Assembly: GCA_903862415.1 (NCBI GenBank)
Contig: CAIOYD010000044.1
Location: forward strand, 62,001-126,000
DNA: 64,000 bases
DNA from: an uncultured Oxalobacteraceae bacterium
GTDB taxonomy: Bacteria; Pseudomonadota; Gammaproteobacteria; Burkholderiales; Burkholderiaceae_D
Direction: 5' to 3'
Under the pieces are notes generated by a model. It did not search any database. It saw nothing but the letters and a program-made list of their open reading frames with translations, and was not told where the DNA came from. Shown here one piece after another: positions 36,149-47,700 of the stretch. A program made the translations under genes and the position numbers. Each line of letters begins with the position of its first letter. Positions within the stretch are counted from its first letter, which is position 1.

Positions 36149-37945
36149 TCAACCCATCAGATTGGCTTCTTTTAATGCGAGAGTTTGTGATGGATTATTT
36201 TCGAGCAGGACTTCTTCGCTCCATTCAGGTTGGGGTGAATTGCGCAAGCCGGTAGAAAAAACCTGAACCCGGTTTTTGTAGGCCGGAACAAGTCGCGGAG
36301 TTACTTTTCGTGCTGTGCTCAGATTTTCCAGTGACTGAATTTCTTCACTGCGACCGCTGAGTAGACAAGCAGCAGAATGTCCCTCATACGAGCCAGTGCT
36401 CTTGGATTTTTTTTCTGATTTTACTTCATGAATTTCTTTGGTAACGCTGCCATGGCTGCTGTGCACTTTGTAAATATTTTTTGGGACATGATTTCCACCG
36501 ATAATTTTTGGCAGATGTAATTCGAAAAAGCGTTTTTGTTGTTGCGAGCTGGCGATAATATCGACATCTTGGTGTACCTCATTTCGGAGCTGCAGGGAAG
36601 CGGCAAGACCGAAGGCATTGTGCATGAATCCAGGGATTTGCGGTCCGATTACCGGATCTGCGAGCATCAGTCCGATTTTCGGTCTCTCGTTGTTGCGTAA
36701 TATGTTGAGCGCATTGTCGAGCGACTGAATTTTATCTGGATCGTTAAAATAATCCGTAAAATGCGGTTTGACTGACTTTAAATGTTGGTTGGTAAATTCA
36801 GTTGCCGTCATATTGTTATTTTTTGCGGCATCATAAAATTCCATCAGCAGATTGTTGGCAGCAATTGCCTCGACAGCGCCGCGACTCAGACCACTGATTT
36901 GCAGGTAATGTTTTCCATTGTTAATATTTTCGATTAAGGCATAAAAGCCGTCGAGTACATTCAAATCTACGCCTTTACCTCTCAGGCTGCTTGGACCGTC
37001 AATGACAACGGAGTTTTCTTTGCTTTTAAACAGTGATGGGCTGCCTTCGGGATTGCTTTCGGTAATGCCAACTCGGCCCGCAAATTTCTTTTTGCTTTCT
37101 CCGCTTCCCATGAAGTCAAGAAAGAAATCTGGTTGTCTGGCTTCGAACTGATTATGTCTATGCTCCATCATGAGTTCGAAATAATTTTTTACCCTCCATT
37201 GATCCAGTATAGCAGGGGAATTTTCATGAATACTGTTCTGGCATGTGTAAGCGAATTCCATTTTCTCGATGATGTCAGCATCGGGACTTTCAATTTGACG
37301 ATAGAAATCAGGAATTAAATTAAGAATTTCAATTGATTTGGACGCCAGTTCTCCTAATGATTTTATGTAGATTTTTTGAATTTCCAAAACCAGATCGCCG
37401 TTTTCATTGGTGTTAATGTCAATATTGCCTTTGGTTACACGGGGATCACTGAAGATGTGTTCCTGCACTAATTTCAAACCTTTTTTGAAATCCTCTGTCG
37501 ATTTCTTTGCAAAAGCCAGTTCAAACATGTGGGTGGCTTTGCTGATCGGGCTGTGATTTTCCTGAACAAATTCATGCAGATCTTCTGTAAACTGAATTTT
37601 GTTTTCGAATGTTTGTTCTGTTCCTACTATGATCAACAGATTATCGTGTTGTTGGTTAATGCTGATTTTTCCGGATGGACATTCTGGAAATCGTGTTTCG
37701 CAGACCAATGTCAGATCATCAGTCAAGTTTTCCAGATTTTTTAGCAGATTTTTTGCCAGCATCAGGAAACTGTCAAGCATGTTTGCTGGCGCACATGCCA
37801 TGTTGCGCACGGCAGAGCGAAATGCATTCCAGTTTTTTTCCAGTTCTGTGGTGACCTGTTGGTGGGATGCAACCGGGTGTTCATATTCAATATGGCCCGG
37901 AGGATTGTAGGGAATTAAAAACAGTTCAAATTCAGAGCTGGACAT
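36149..37945 (-). CDS. Putative alpha/beta-hydrolase-fold protein, orphan, effector-like
   Basis: A 598-residue soluble protein with no signal peptide. The first ~270 residues are helical and Asn/Lys/Glu-rich. From about residue 300 the pattern fits an alpha/beta hydrolase: a nucleophile elbow ISGLSRGAVEAIAANNLL with S354, an acid strand GLMLADPVIGP with D430, and a late His in VHSSHGSV (H498). Order and spacing fit a Ser-Asp-His triad. Similar GxSRG and DPV motifs occur in DUF2235-type and Legionella effector hydrolases as I recall them. The gene is AT-richer than its neighbours and opposes the operon upstream, suggesting transfer. Function and substrate are unknown. The ribosome site at 37945 is weak. 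Confidence 0.6.
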   Translation of the reverse strand: MSSSEFELFLIPYNPPGHIEYEHPVASHQQVTTELEKNWNAFRSAVRNMACAPANMLDSFLMLAKNLLKNLENLTDDLTLVCETRFPECPSGKISINQQHDNLLIIVGTEQTFENKIQFTEDLHEFVQENHSPISKATHMFELAFAKKSTEDFKKGLKLVQEHIFSDPRVTKGNIDINTNENGDLVLEIQKIYIKSLGELASKSIEILNLIPDFYRQIESPDADIIEKMEFAYTCQNSIHENSPAILDQWRVKNYFELMMEHRHNQFEARQPDFFLDFMGSGESKKKFAGRVGITESNPEGSPSLFKSKENSVVIDGPSSLRGKGVDLNVLDGFYALIENINNGKHYLQISGLSRGAVEAIAANNLLMEFYDAAKNNNMTATEFTNQHLKSVKPHFTDYFNDPDKIQSLDNALNILRNNERPKIGLMLADPVIGPQIPGFMHNAFGLAASLQLRNEVHQDVDIIASSQQQKRFFELHLPKIIGGNHVPKNIYKVHSSHGSVTKEIHEVKSEKKSKSTGSYEGHSAACLLSGRSEEIQSLENLSTARKVTPRLVPAYKNRVQVFSTGLRNSPQPEWSEEVLLENNPSQTLALKEANLMG

Positions 37946-38134
37946 GGAAATTTCTTTTTGAAATTAACGACACCTCCATCATTCAAGATTATGAAAAATT
38001 TTACTATTGTGATTATCCACATGCATTTTCTTGCAATCGCAGTCTGCACGATGGGTTGCCGTAGATCTGTGCCTGTATGCAGGCATGGCATCCGTGGTGT
38101 GGTTATGTTGTTGGCGAACACCGTCATTGAAGTT

Positions 38135-38587
38135 TTATTGGACGTTTAAAATGGTGCTGCGGATAGTTTGCTCATTGGGTCTGGTATGTGACTGCCAGCG
38201 TATGGTGCGGATGCCGGCACTGGCAGTCCAGCTGTCGCGTTCGCGGTCACGGCTGACATTGTGGGATTTGTCATCCAGTTCCACCAGACACAACAGGGTC
38301 ATAGACTGATTATAAATCGCATAATCGATGCGCTTCTTGCTGATTTTCCAGTACGCTGGTTTATTTTTTTCGTAGCTTTCTTTTGGGCGGATAAGTGCTG
38401 ACATGGCGACTTGCGGAAAAATATAATAATCACGTCCCAGCGCTCTGCTCATGCGGCCAAAAAATTCCTGTTCGTTGGCGGTCATAATTTCTAATGGCAG
38501 ATAGGAAGGCGCTTTTTTTTGCAATAGCAAGAAAATTACCATGACTAGCAGTGCAATGGCACCTGCAACAGCATACAGTTGATTCAT
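38135..38587 (-). CDS. DUF2726 membrane-anchored protein
   Basis: A 150-residue protein with one N-terminal membrane helix (residues ~5-22, AGAIALLVMVIFLLL), then a DUF2726 domain: FFGRMSRALGRDYYIFPQVAMSALI, RIDYAIYNQSMTLLCLVELDD and a C-terminal RDRERDSWTASAGI segment. The fold is related to nuclease-like very-short-patch domains as I recall it, but activity is unproven. It lies 189 bp upstream of the hydrolase gene on the same strand. That gap holds no other gene I can support. Confidence 0.8.
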   Translation of the reverse strand: MNQLYAVAGAIALLVMVIFLLLQKKAPSYLPLEIMTANEQEFFGRMSRALGRDYYIFPQVAMSALIRPKESYEKNKPAYWKISKKRIDYAIYNQSMTLLCLVELDDKSHNVSRDRERDSWTASAGIRTIRWQSHTRPNEQTIRSTILNVQ

Positions 38588-38696
38588 AATCCGGCTTTAT
38601 TCAGTTGATTGAGTTGTTGAATTATAAATCAAGACAGGCTGAGTAAGCTTGCCTGCAAACGCAAATCCTGTTTGACAGCTGATTTGAAGATAAATG

Positions 38697-38714
38697 TTGT
38701 CTAGCCGTAGACAA
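38697..38714 (+). promoter_or_regulatory. Hairpin in divergent gap before OYE-family gene
   Basis: TTGTCTA and TAGACAA are perfect 7-bp arms around GCCG. They sit in the 208-bp gap between the DUF2726 gene and the divergent OYE-family gene. There is no U-run, so an operator is more likely than a terminator. Confidence 0.35.
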
Positions 38715-38795
38715 AAGGCAAATGGCGTTTTATGCTCGGTTGCGTTAATTCCTTGCAATGTAATCAAATAATTAGCCTTCTTCTGGAGAATCGGC

Positions 38796-40055
38796 ATGAT
38801 AGAACAACCGTTGACCTTACCCTGTGGCCATCAAGTCGCCAATCGCCTCTGCAAGGCGGCGATGACCGAAGGCATGGCGGATGCATACGACAACCCTACC
38901 GTGCTGCATCAACGGCTGTATGCAGCCTGGGCGCGCGGCGGTGCGGCCATACTGACCACGGGTAACATCATGATCGACCGGCGCTATCTGGAACGTGCCG
39001 GTAATGTAGTGGTGGAAGATGACTCGGTGCTGCCGACGCTATCGGCCTGGGCGCAGGCAGTGCGTGCCAATGGCAGCCAGTTATGGGCGCAGATCAGTCA
39101 CCCGGGGCGTCAATGTCCACGCATGGTCAGTCTGACGCCGCTGGCTCCTTCAGAAGTGCAACTCGATATTCTGGGTAACTTTGGTAAGCCAAGGGCTGCC
39201 ACCGAGGCCGATATTGAGGACATCATTCTGCGCTTTGCCAATGCCGCCGCTCTGGTGCAAAAAGCCGGACTCGATGGAGTGCAGCTCCATGCTGCTCATG
39301 GTTATTTACTGTCGCAATTTCTCTCGGGCCGCACCAATTTGCGTCAGGATCAATGGGGTGGCACTCTGGCCAACCGCGCACGTTTATTGCTGGCAGTCGT
39401 GGCTGCCGTGCGCGCACGCGTCGGTCCCGCCTATCCAATCTCGGTAAAACTGAATTCTTCCGATTTTGTTAAAGGCGGGTTTACGCTCGAGGAGAGTGTG
39501 CAGGTCGTGCAGTGGCTCAATGAAGCGGGTGTGGATTTGCTGGAAGTTTCTGGTGGTACCTATGAGCAGGTGGAATTTTTTAAACAGATTCCCGATGGAG
39601 AAATCCGTGACAGTACCCGCGAACGGGAAGCGATGTTTCTGGAATATGCCAAATCCATCAAAGCGGTCGCCCGCATGCCGATTATGGTGACCGGTGGATT
39701 CCGTACTCTGGCCGGTATGGAAGCAGCTCTGACTGGTCAGCATACCGACATGATCGGTCTGGCGCGTCCATTCTGTCTGGATCCGGATTTTCCGGTACGG
39801 ATGATTAGCGGTCAACTCAAGGCATTGCCGGTAGCGGAAGATAATTTATATCTGGGACGCGGTTACTGGGGACCGAACAGCAGCTCGGCATACCTGCGCT
39901 CGTTAAATAATTTTGCCCAGGCTGGCTGGTATTATCATCAGCTTGATTGTCTGGCGGCAGGGCGCTCACCTGATCCGGCGGCCAGTCCGCTGGGTGCGTT
40001 GCTGTCGCATCTGTTCATGGATAGCTACAAGTCACTGCGGCGTAAATTTGTCTGA
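38796..40055 (+). CDS. NADH:flavin oxidoreductase, Old Yellow Enzyme family
   Basis: A 419-residue FMN-dependent reductase of the OYE / 2,4-dienoyl-CoA-reductase-like group, with a TIM barrel and no C-terminal FeS/FAD extension. Recognisable parts are NRLCKAAMTEGMAD near the start, GSQLWAQISHPGRQCP, the catalytic-site stretch QLHAAHGYLLSQFLSGRTN and MVTGGFRTLAGMEAAL in the phosphate-binding region. It would reduce activated C=C bonds using NAD(P)H; substrate unknown. GGAG precedes ATG 38796. The sulfotransferase gene follows after 60 bp. Confidence 0.88.
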   Translation: MIEQPLTLPCGHQVANRLCKAAMTEGMADAYDNPTVLHQRLYAAWARGGAAILTTGNIMIDRRYLERAGNVVVEDDSVLPTLSAWAQAVRANGSQLWAQISHPGRQCPRMVSLTPLAPSEVQLDILGNFGKPRAATEADIEDIILRFANAAALVQKAGLDGVQLHAAHGYLLSQFLSGRTNLRQDQWGGTLANRARLLLAVVAAVRARVGPAYPISVKLNSSDFVKGGFTLEESVQVVQWLNEAGVDLLEVSGGTYEQVEFFKQIPDGEIRDSTREREAMFLEYAKSIKAVARMPIMVTGGFRTLAGMEAALTGQHTDMIGLARPFCLDPDFPVRMISGQLKALPVAEDNLYLGRGYWGPNSSSAYLRSLNNFAQAGWYYHQLDCLAAGRSPDPAASPLGALLSHLFMDSYKSLRRKFV

Positions 40056-40115
40056 GTGTGCTTCTTGCAGCTATAGTATATTTTTTAATGCCGTATTCAG
40101 GAAAGCTGATTCATA

Positions 40116-40937
40116 ATGATTCCAAAATTTGTAGGGGTGACAGGACTGCCAAGAGCCGGTTCTACCATGCTGTGTCAATTGCTGGCTATGCACCCTGAAG
40201 TTAAATGTGACGGTCACAGTTCTCCGCTTTGCAATACTCTGCTCGGTATTCGCCGCATGATCAGTGATGACAGTTTTTTTCTTTCGCAACTCGATAATTC
40301 GTTTGACAGCAGTTATGCGCATCTGGCTTCGGCGATGCAGGGTTTTTTGCGCGGTTGGAATCAGGATTGCCAGGAAAAAATGGTGGTCGATAAGAATCGC
40401 GCCTGGTTGCACGCCATTGAATTGTTATTGCATATTGAACCGGAAGCAAAGCTCATCGTTTGCCTGCGTGATCTGGGGCAAATTTACGGTTCGATCGAAG
40501 CGCAGCATCAACGCACTATTCTGGTCGATTTCATTGATCATTTGGCGGACTATGATCGCTTTGGACGGGCTGACATGCTGTTTGCCAAAGATAAAACCAT
40601 CGGGGCGCCGTTAATTTCGTTGCATGCGGTCCCGGATTTGCCGAAGAAAGTGCAGGAGCGGTTATATTTTCTGCGTTTTGAGGATATGGTCGAACGACCC
40701 AAGGAATGCATGTCGCACCTGTATGCGTGGTTGGGTCTGTCGCCCTTTGAAATCAATCCGGATAAGCTCGATATCGGAATTCGTGAAAGCGACAGCCATT
40801 ACCATATGAAATATCTGCACAAACAATCGGAACGGATTGTTAAACCCGTCCGGCATGAAATTCCTTCCCGGATTCAGGCGCAAATTGAAAGCGCTTATGC
40901 GTGGTTTTATCAGTTGTATTATCCGAAAATTAAATAA
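40116..40937 (+). CDS. Sulfotransferase family protein
   Basis: A 273-residue PAPS-type sulfotransferase. The 5'-phosphosulfate-binding loop GLPRAGSTMLCQLLAMHP is at residues 7-24, and a later VCLRDLGQIYGSIEAQH segment matches the 3'-phosphate-binding (RDP-like) site. The C-terminal half carries LRFEDMVERPKECMSHLYAW, typical of the family. The acceptor (carbohydrate, lipid or protein) is unknown. It is followed 29 bp later by an APS-kinase-like gene that could help supply PAPS. Confidence 0.82.
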   Translation: MIPKFVGVTGLPRAGSTMLCQLLAMHPEVKCDGHSSPLCNTLLGIRRMISDDSFFLSQLDNSFDSSYAHLASAMQGFLRGWNQDCQEKMVVDKNRAWLHAIELLLHIEPEAKLIVCLRDLGQIYGSIEAQHQRTILVDFIDHLADYDRFGRADMLFAKDKTIGAPLISLHAVPDLPKKVQERLYFLRFEDMVERPKECMSHLYAWLGLSPFEINPDKLDIGIRESDSHYHMKYLHKQSERIVKPVRHEIPSRIQAQIESAYAWFYQLYYPKIK

Positions 40938-40966
40938 GATTTGTTTTGCCTTGATGGAGTAATGGG

Positions 40967-41377
40967 TTGATCAAAATTTTGATTATGGGACTTTCCGGCG
41001 CAGGTAAAACAACACTGGCCGGGAAACTGGCCAGTCGCTTGCCCGATGCGGTTTGGTTTAACGCTGACGAACAAAGAAAGCTGCACAATGACTGGGATTT
41101 TTCTCACGCTGGCAGAATAAGGCAGGCACACAGAATGCGGCAATTGGCCGAATTTTCCGGTAAAACGTATGTGATTGCAGATTTCATCGCGGCCCTTGAA
41201 GAACAGCGTGATATTTTTCAACCGGATGTGCTGATCTGGATGAATACGATTCCATCGTGTCAGTTTGAAGACACCAACAAAGCTTTTCAGCCACCATCCC
41301 ACGTTGACATTCGTTTCGATACTTTGGATGACGCCAATGTTGATAGTGTGCTGTCCTTGATTGCTCATAGGGGATAG
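40967..41377 (+). CDS. Adenylylsulfate-kinase-like P-loop protein
   Basis: A 136-residue P-loop protein with a Walker A motif (MGLSGAGKTTLAGKLASRL, residues ~7-25), then VWFNADEQRKLHNDWDFS, which matches APS-kinase signatures (DGD-type site replaced by NAD). It is shorter than CysC (about 200 residues) and lacks its usual C-terminal part, so substrate is uncertain; another small-molecule kinase is possible. Start is TTG 40967, with GGAG 7 nt upstream; the ATG at 40962 stops at once. The pairing with a sulfotransferase favours PAPS supply. Confidence 0.6.
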   Translation: MIKILIMGLSGAGKTTLAGKLASRLPDAVWFNADEQRKLHNDWDFSHAGRIRQAHRMRQLAEFSGKTYVIADFIAALEEQRDIFQPDVLIWMNTIPSCQFEDTNKAFQPPSHVDIRFDTLDDANVDSVLSLIAHRG

Positions 41378-41410
41378 CCTGAACGTTTCAATATGCAATC
41401 CGCACAATGT

Positions 41411-41432
41411 AAGCCCATTATGGGTTTTTTCT
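41411..41432 (+). terminator. Rho-independent terminator after APS-kinase-like gene
   Basis: AAGCCCA, TTA, TGGGTTT with a run of T directly after. One G-U pair. It closes the OYE-sulfotransferase-kinase unit. The rest of the gap to 41734 is AT-rich, with no gene I can support; it likely holds the promoter of the second TPS locus. Confidence 0.7.
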
Positions 41433-41734
41433 TCAGTAAAGCTGGCATGCTCACGCTGCCAGTTGTAAAAAATCGTTTTTCCAATCTACTCCTTCCAAAT
41501 CGGTCAAGCAGCGATTCATCGTTATCTTCGTGTATTTAGGTATTAATTGATAATGCTTTGTTGCGATCACTTTGATTCTGATCAATTCATGGTTCAACGG
41601 CCTATCTATTTACCAGTTTTCGACTAGCCTGAAGTAAGAAGCATATTTTTTGTTCACACTTGCAAATAAAATAATTAACTATTCAGGCAGACTGCGTACC
41701 GGACTGACAGGCTCACACACCAGAAGGCAATATC

Positions 41735-44700
41735 ATGAAAAAGCATGGCTCACTGAATCACATTTATCGACTCGTCTGGAGTCAGGTTTTAAAGACTTGG
41801 GTGGCCGTTGCTGAAAATACCAAAGGACGTGGGAAAGGCAAGAATTCACGCAGCAAGCTCGTTGCTGCCGCCTTGTCACTAGCGGGTGTCGCTGGTGTGT
41901 TGCCACCGGCATTGGCCGGACCTGCAATAGCGCTGGCTCCAATCTCTGCGGCTTTGCCAGCGACAACTACGTTACCATCTGGTTATCAGGTCACAGCGGG
42001 TTCAGCCTCGATTAGTCAAGCTGGTAACACCTTAACAGTGCAGGAAAACAGTCAACGCGCCGCGATTAACTGGCAAACTTTTTCTATTGGCAGCAATGGA
42101 ACGGTTAATTTTGTCCAGCCCAATAGCTCTGCTGTGGTGCTCAATCGCGTTGTTGGTAACGAAACCTCGGTCATTGCGGGCGCATTACATGCCAATGGGC
42201 AGGTGTTTTTACTCAATTCCAACGGAATGTTGTTTACCCGTGGTGCTCTCGTCAACACGGGCGGAATAGTCGCCTCGACGTTAAGTATGTCAGACAGTGA
42301 TTTTATGGCTGGGCACACTACGTTCACCTCGAACGGCAGTCACGCCAGTGTGATCAATCAAGGCACGATAACTGCAGCAGATGGTGGTTATGTGGCGTTA
42401 TTGGGTAATCAGGTAATCAATCAAGGCGTGATAACGGCTCGCCTGGGTACGGCAATCCTGGCAGCGGGTGACCAGATCAGTCTTAATTTGAATGGCACAT
42501 CGCTGGTGAATGTGGTCATCAATAAAGGTACGCTGGATGCCTTGGTCAGCAATCAACAAGCAATCTACGCCGATGGTGGTTTGGTGGTATTGACCGCCAA
42601 AGGGGCGGACACAATCCTGGCCAGTGCCGTGAATAATACCGGTGAAATTCGTGCTCAGACGATTGCCAATCAATCCGGCAAAATTTATCTGCTCGGTGAT
42701 ATGCAGAATGGCAGGGTCAATGTGGGTGGTGCGTTGGATGCTTCAGCTCCTGACACTGGTAATGGCGGGTATATTGAAACCAGCGCAGCGCATGTGGCAA
42801 TGGGCAGCGGCGCTAAAATAACAACCGTGTCTACATCTGGCTTGACGGGTTCCTGGCTGATTGATCCGAATGATTTCACCATTGCAGCATCCGGTGGTGA
42901 CATCACCGGGACGGCTCTGAATGCTGCACTGGCGAGCAACAGTGTGACTATTGCCACCACATCCGGAGTGGCAAGCTGTACCGGTGTGAGCTGCGCAGCG
43001 GGTACGAGCGGCGTCGGCAATATCAATGTCAACGACACGACCAATCCGATCACCTGGAGTTCGCATACCTTAACGCTGTCGGCCTATAACAATATTAATA
43101 TCAATGCGGCTATGTTTGGCAGCGGCACAGCAGGGCTTTCTTTGTTATATGGCCAGGGTGCCGCCAACGGCGTCATCAACAGTGTTGCGGCGACTTATAA
43201 CATCAGTGCACCCGTCAACCTTGCAGCTGCGGGCAGTTTCAGTACAAAGCTGGGCACTGGCGGTACGCTCAAAAACTACACGATTATTACCAGCGCAGGT
43301 GCATCCGGGGATCAATCGGCCAGCGGTAACAACACGCTGCAAGGTATGGCGTACAGCGGGAATCTTTCCGCAAACTACGCGCTGGGGGCAAATATTTCCA
43401 CATCAACCGCGGGCTGGAACTTCCCCGGTGGATTTGCACCGATAGGGAATTCAGGAACGCCATTTAGCGCAACGTTTGACGGGTTGGGTCATTCCATCAG
43501 TACGATCACGGCCAACATGCAATTTCCCATTGGTAGTTATATTGGTCTATTTGGCGCAATTGGAGTGAATGGTGTAGTCCAAAATTTCACACTGACTTCG
43601 GCTGCCGGTGGTTTAACTTACATCGGTGGTCTGGCTGGTGCGAACGCCGGCATCATTAACAATGTAGGAGTAACGAGCGTTTTATCTTCGGACTACACTG
43701 CTGGCGCTGCGGACTATATCGGCGGGTTGGTTGGCTATAACAGTGGAATGATCACTAACAGTCAGTCAAGTACTTCAGCGAGCGTAACTGGCGCTGAAAT
43801 TGGCGGGCTGGTTGGTTATAACGCCGGCACGATCAAAGGAAGTTCGTCTTCCGGGGTGGTAGGCGGTGCTGCTGGTGCTTATTTGGGTGGGTTGGTCGGC
43901 TATAACACCGGGACGATTACGACTTCCGCGTCTTCGGTGATTTTAGGTGGTGCAGGAGGTTTGCCCTGGACAGGTGGACTGGTTGGTTATAACACCGGTA
44001 CGATTTCAGGGAGCACTGCCACGGGCAACGTGAACGGCAGCACCAATGTTGGCGGACTGGTCGGATATTCAACAGTGAGCATTGCGAACAGCTCGGCAAC
44101 TGGTAATGTGGTCGGTGGTGACAATACCGGGGGATTGATCGGTTCGACCACGGCATCAGTGAGTGGCAGTTTTGCTACCGGGGATGTCTCTGGTGGAAAC
44201 AATACCGGTGGACTGGTTGGACTTATTACTGGCACTGTCAGCACCAGTCACGCAACCGGTAATGTGACTGGCTCAGGAAATGTCGGCGGCCTGATCGGGT
44301 CGGGAACCACAGGGATCTCGACCAGTTATGCAGCCGGCAATGTCATTGGCTCAGGCACTGATGTTGGCGGCTTGATTGGAAATAGTACGGGGACCATCGA
44401 TACATCCTCAGCAACTGGCGCTGTCAGTGGCAATGGTAACACTGGGGGATTGGTTGGACTGACCAATAGCACGGTCAGTAACAGTACTGCTGCCGGAAAT
44501 GTCACTTCTGCGGGCGATGATATCGGTGGATTGATTGGTTCGACGACTGCTTCAGTCAGCACCAGCCACGCTATCAACGATGTCAGTGGCGGCAATTACA
44601 TTGGCGGCCTGGTTGGACTGACGACCAGTTCTATTGCCGGCAGTTATCATACCGGTAATGTGATGGCAGCAACCGGTTATGTAGGTGGTCTGGTGGGGGC

Positions 44701-47700
44701 AGGATCAACGGCCATCGATGCCAGTTCTGCTTCAGGTAACGTGGTCGCGGGGGGCTCCGATTATTTAGGACGCAGCTATGCAGGCGGACTGATCGGATAT
44801 AACACCGGCACGATCAATACCAGTACTGCCACGGGAAGCGTGACCGGATCAGGTAATTTTGTGGGAGGACTTGCCGGCAGCAACACAGGAGGCACGATTA
44901 CCGCCAGTTCCACGACCGGATCGGGCATCGTCAGTGGCTATGATGAGATTGGAGGGCTAGTGGGAAGCAACACCGGTTTCATTACTACAGGTTCAGCTAC
45001 CGGCAGTGTCAGCGGACACGGCGGTGTTGGCGGGCTGGCAGGAACAAACTCCGGCACAATCAGCACCGGTTCAGCAAGTGGGGCAGTCAGTGCCAGCGGG
45101 ACGTACGGCAGTGATACCGGTGGACTGGTCGGCACAAACAGCGGCACTATTAACAGTGCCAGTTTTTCCACTTCCAACGTGACCAGCACCAATAGCAATG
45201 TTGGCGGACTGGCAGGTAGCAACACCGGTACCATTTCTGCTGCCAGTGCAGGCGGCATCGTGATTGGATCCAGCAATGTCGGCGGGCTGGTGGGATACAA
45301 TAATACCGCTATTGCAATTGCTAACAGCCAGGTCACCGGTGGTAGCGTCACCGGTGTCAGTAACGTTGGTGGTTTGGTCGGCGTCAGTTTGACTACTGCA
45401 GCGATCACCAACAGTTCAGCCGCAGCACATGTCAGCGGAACCGGCAACAACGTTGGCGGATTGGTCGGAAGCACCAACGGTGCAATCAGTGGCAGCAGCG
45501 CCTCTGGCGTGGTCATCGGCAGTGCAGATTATGTTGGTGGTCTGGTTGGTTATAGTACCGCCAGTATTGATGCCAGCCATGCAACCGGCATGAACATTTC
45601 CGGTGTCAATTATATTGGTGGTTTGGTGGGTAAGACCAGCGGTTCAGTGTCAGGCAGCAATGCCAGCGGAGCGGTCAGTGGTGCTAGTTACGTCGGCGGA
45701 TTGATCGGATGCAGCCAGAGCGGCACGATTAGTGGCAATAACGCCACAGGAAATGTGACTGCAAGCAGTAATTCTGCCGGTGGTCTGGTTGGCTGGGAAA
45801 ATGGAGGCACAATTAGCGGAAGTTTTGCAACCGGAACTGTCAGTGGTTTAAGCAAAGTTGGCGGCTTGGTGGGCAAAGACAGTGGAATCATAACAGCGAG
45901 CTACGCCACAGGCGCTGTGAGTGGGTCGAGTTATGTTGGTGGCCTGGCTGGATATTCTTCATACGGATCTTTGATCAGTAACAGCTACGCTCAGGGCAAT
46001 GTAAGCGGCAGTGCTGAAGTGGGTGGGTTGGTCGGGTATAGTGATTCCGGGGTACTCAGCAATGCGTTTTACAATGCTGATCAGGTGACTATCAACGGTG
46101 GACATGAGTTGACTGCCGGCGCCATGTTTGGTGCGCAGTTTGCTAGCTGGTTTGGCAGCAATACTAACGTTAACCTGAAAACTGTTTCCATCAGCAACTA
46201 TGCCTCGAGTCTGCCGCTGGTCGGCGGGAATTATCAGGTCAGTAGTCTGCAGGGGTTGAAGGACATGTTAGGCTTCTCGGAAAGTGATGTCACTTATCAC
46301 TTTGTATTGACGACTAATCTGAGCCTGCCCCAGGGTTTCAATATTCCCTATTTTTCGGGTAGCTTTGATGGCGGTGGCAATACCTTATCGAATCTTTCTA
46401 TCAGCCTTCCCGACAGCATGCGGGGAATGTTTGGCTATTTACCCAACAACACAACCACCATCGCCAATCTTGCTGTTGCCAATGGCAGTGTCGGTGGTTT
46501 GACTTATGTCGGTGGTCTGGAAGGTTATGATGCTGGCGGCGGTGCCATTACCAACAGTAATTTCAGCGGCAATGTCACCACGGGCGTGTTGAGTGGCAAC
46601 CGGGACGGCTACGTGGGCGGACTGGTTGGATATAATAATGGAGGTACCATCACCGGCAGCCATTTTGGCGGCAATGTCAGCGTCGGCAATGTCGGTGGAG
46701 GCAGCTATGTTGGTGGTTTGGTGGGATATGCTAACAGCGGCGGCATCATCGACAGCAATGCGAAAGGAACATTGACAACAGGCAGTGTTGGGAGCAGCAG
46801 TTATGTAGGTGGCTTGGTTGGCGCTAACAGTTCGGCCAACATTACCAACAGTTTTGCTTCAGTTAACATTTCTGTGGGCAATATTCCTGGTTACGTGGGT
46901 TACGTTGGTGGATTGGCGGGCGTCAACTGGAATGGGATTATCGACCAAAGTTACGCCACCGGTAATGTGAGTGCCGTTGGCAGTGTCGCCGGGGGCAGGT
47001 ATGCCGGTGGTTTGGTTGGGTATTCCAATGGCACGATACAGGACAGTTATTCCAGTGGCAGTGTCACCACGGCTGGCAGTGTGAGCGGCTCCAGTTATGT
47101 TGGCGGTTTGATCGGTGCAGCTCAGGGCAATATTAACAACAGTTATTCAACCGGCGCTGTAAGTGTTGGGGGCACGGTAGGCGGGTCGAGCTACGTTGGA
47201 GGCCTTGCCGGAGCCAATTGGGGCGCCACTTTCAGCAACAGTTTTTATGATAGTACGGTGAGTCCGATGACCGGCATAAGCGGCACAGCCGATGTGGCAG
47301 GTCAAGTGTGGGGAATGAGTACAGCTGATATGAAAAATCAGGCGAACTTCGGAGCGACAGGAAACACTGCAAACGGAGGCGTTGGACCCAACTGGGATTT
47401 CAGCACGCCAGTCTGGATTATCTCGCCTTTGGTCAATGCCGGTTATCCGTGTCTGGCGTGGACGACCTGTACGCCGCCGACCGTTGTTTACCTTGATGTG
47501 GCCAGTGGCTCCAGTATTTACGGCAATACCCCTACATTTACTTACGGCTATTTCACAACCGCGACTTACGGAGTAGGCAGCGTGGTAACTGATGCCGGCG
47601 AGTTCGGAACGGCCAGTTGGACTGGTTCTCCCAGCGCGCCGAATGCGACTTCCAATGTGGGTACCTACAGTATGGTTTACAACAGCGGCATTTCACTCTT

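Noticed and set aside
41451-41600. Minus-strand open frame of about 50 codons ending LEGVDWKNDFLQLAA
   Set aside because: No ribosome site and no family match I could recognise; length is within chance for an AT-rich gap.
44938-45516. Pro/Thr-rich minus-strand frame in the GLUG region, and the regular spacing there resembling a CRISPR array
   Set aside because: The periodicity comes from protein repeats in the adhesin. DNA copies are diverged, there are no uniform spacers and no cas genes.
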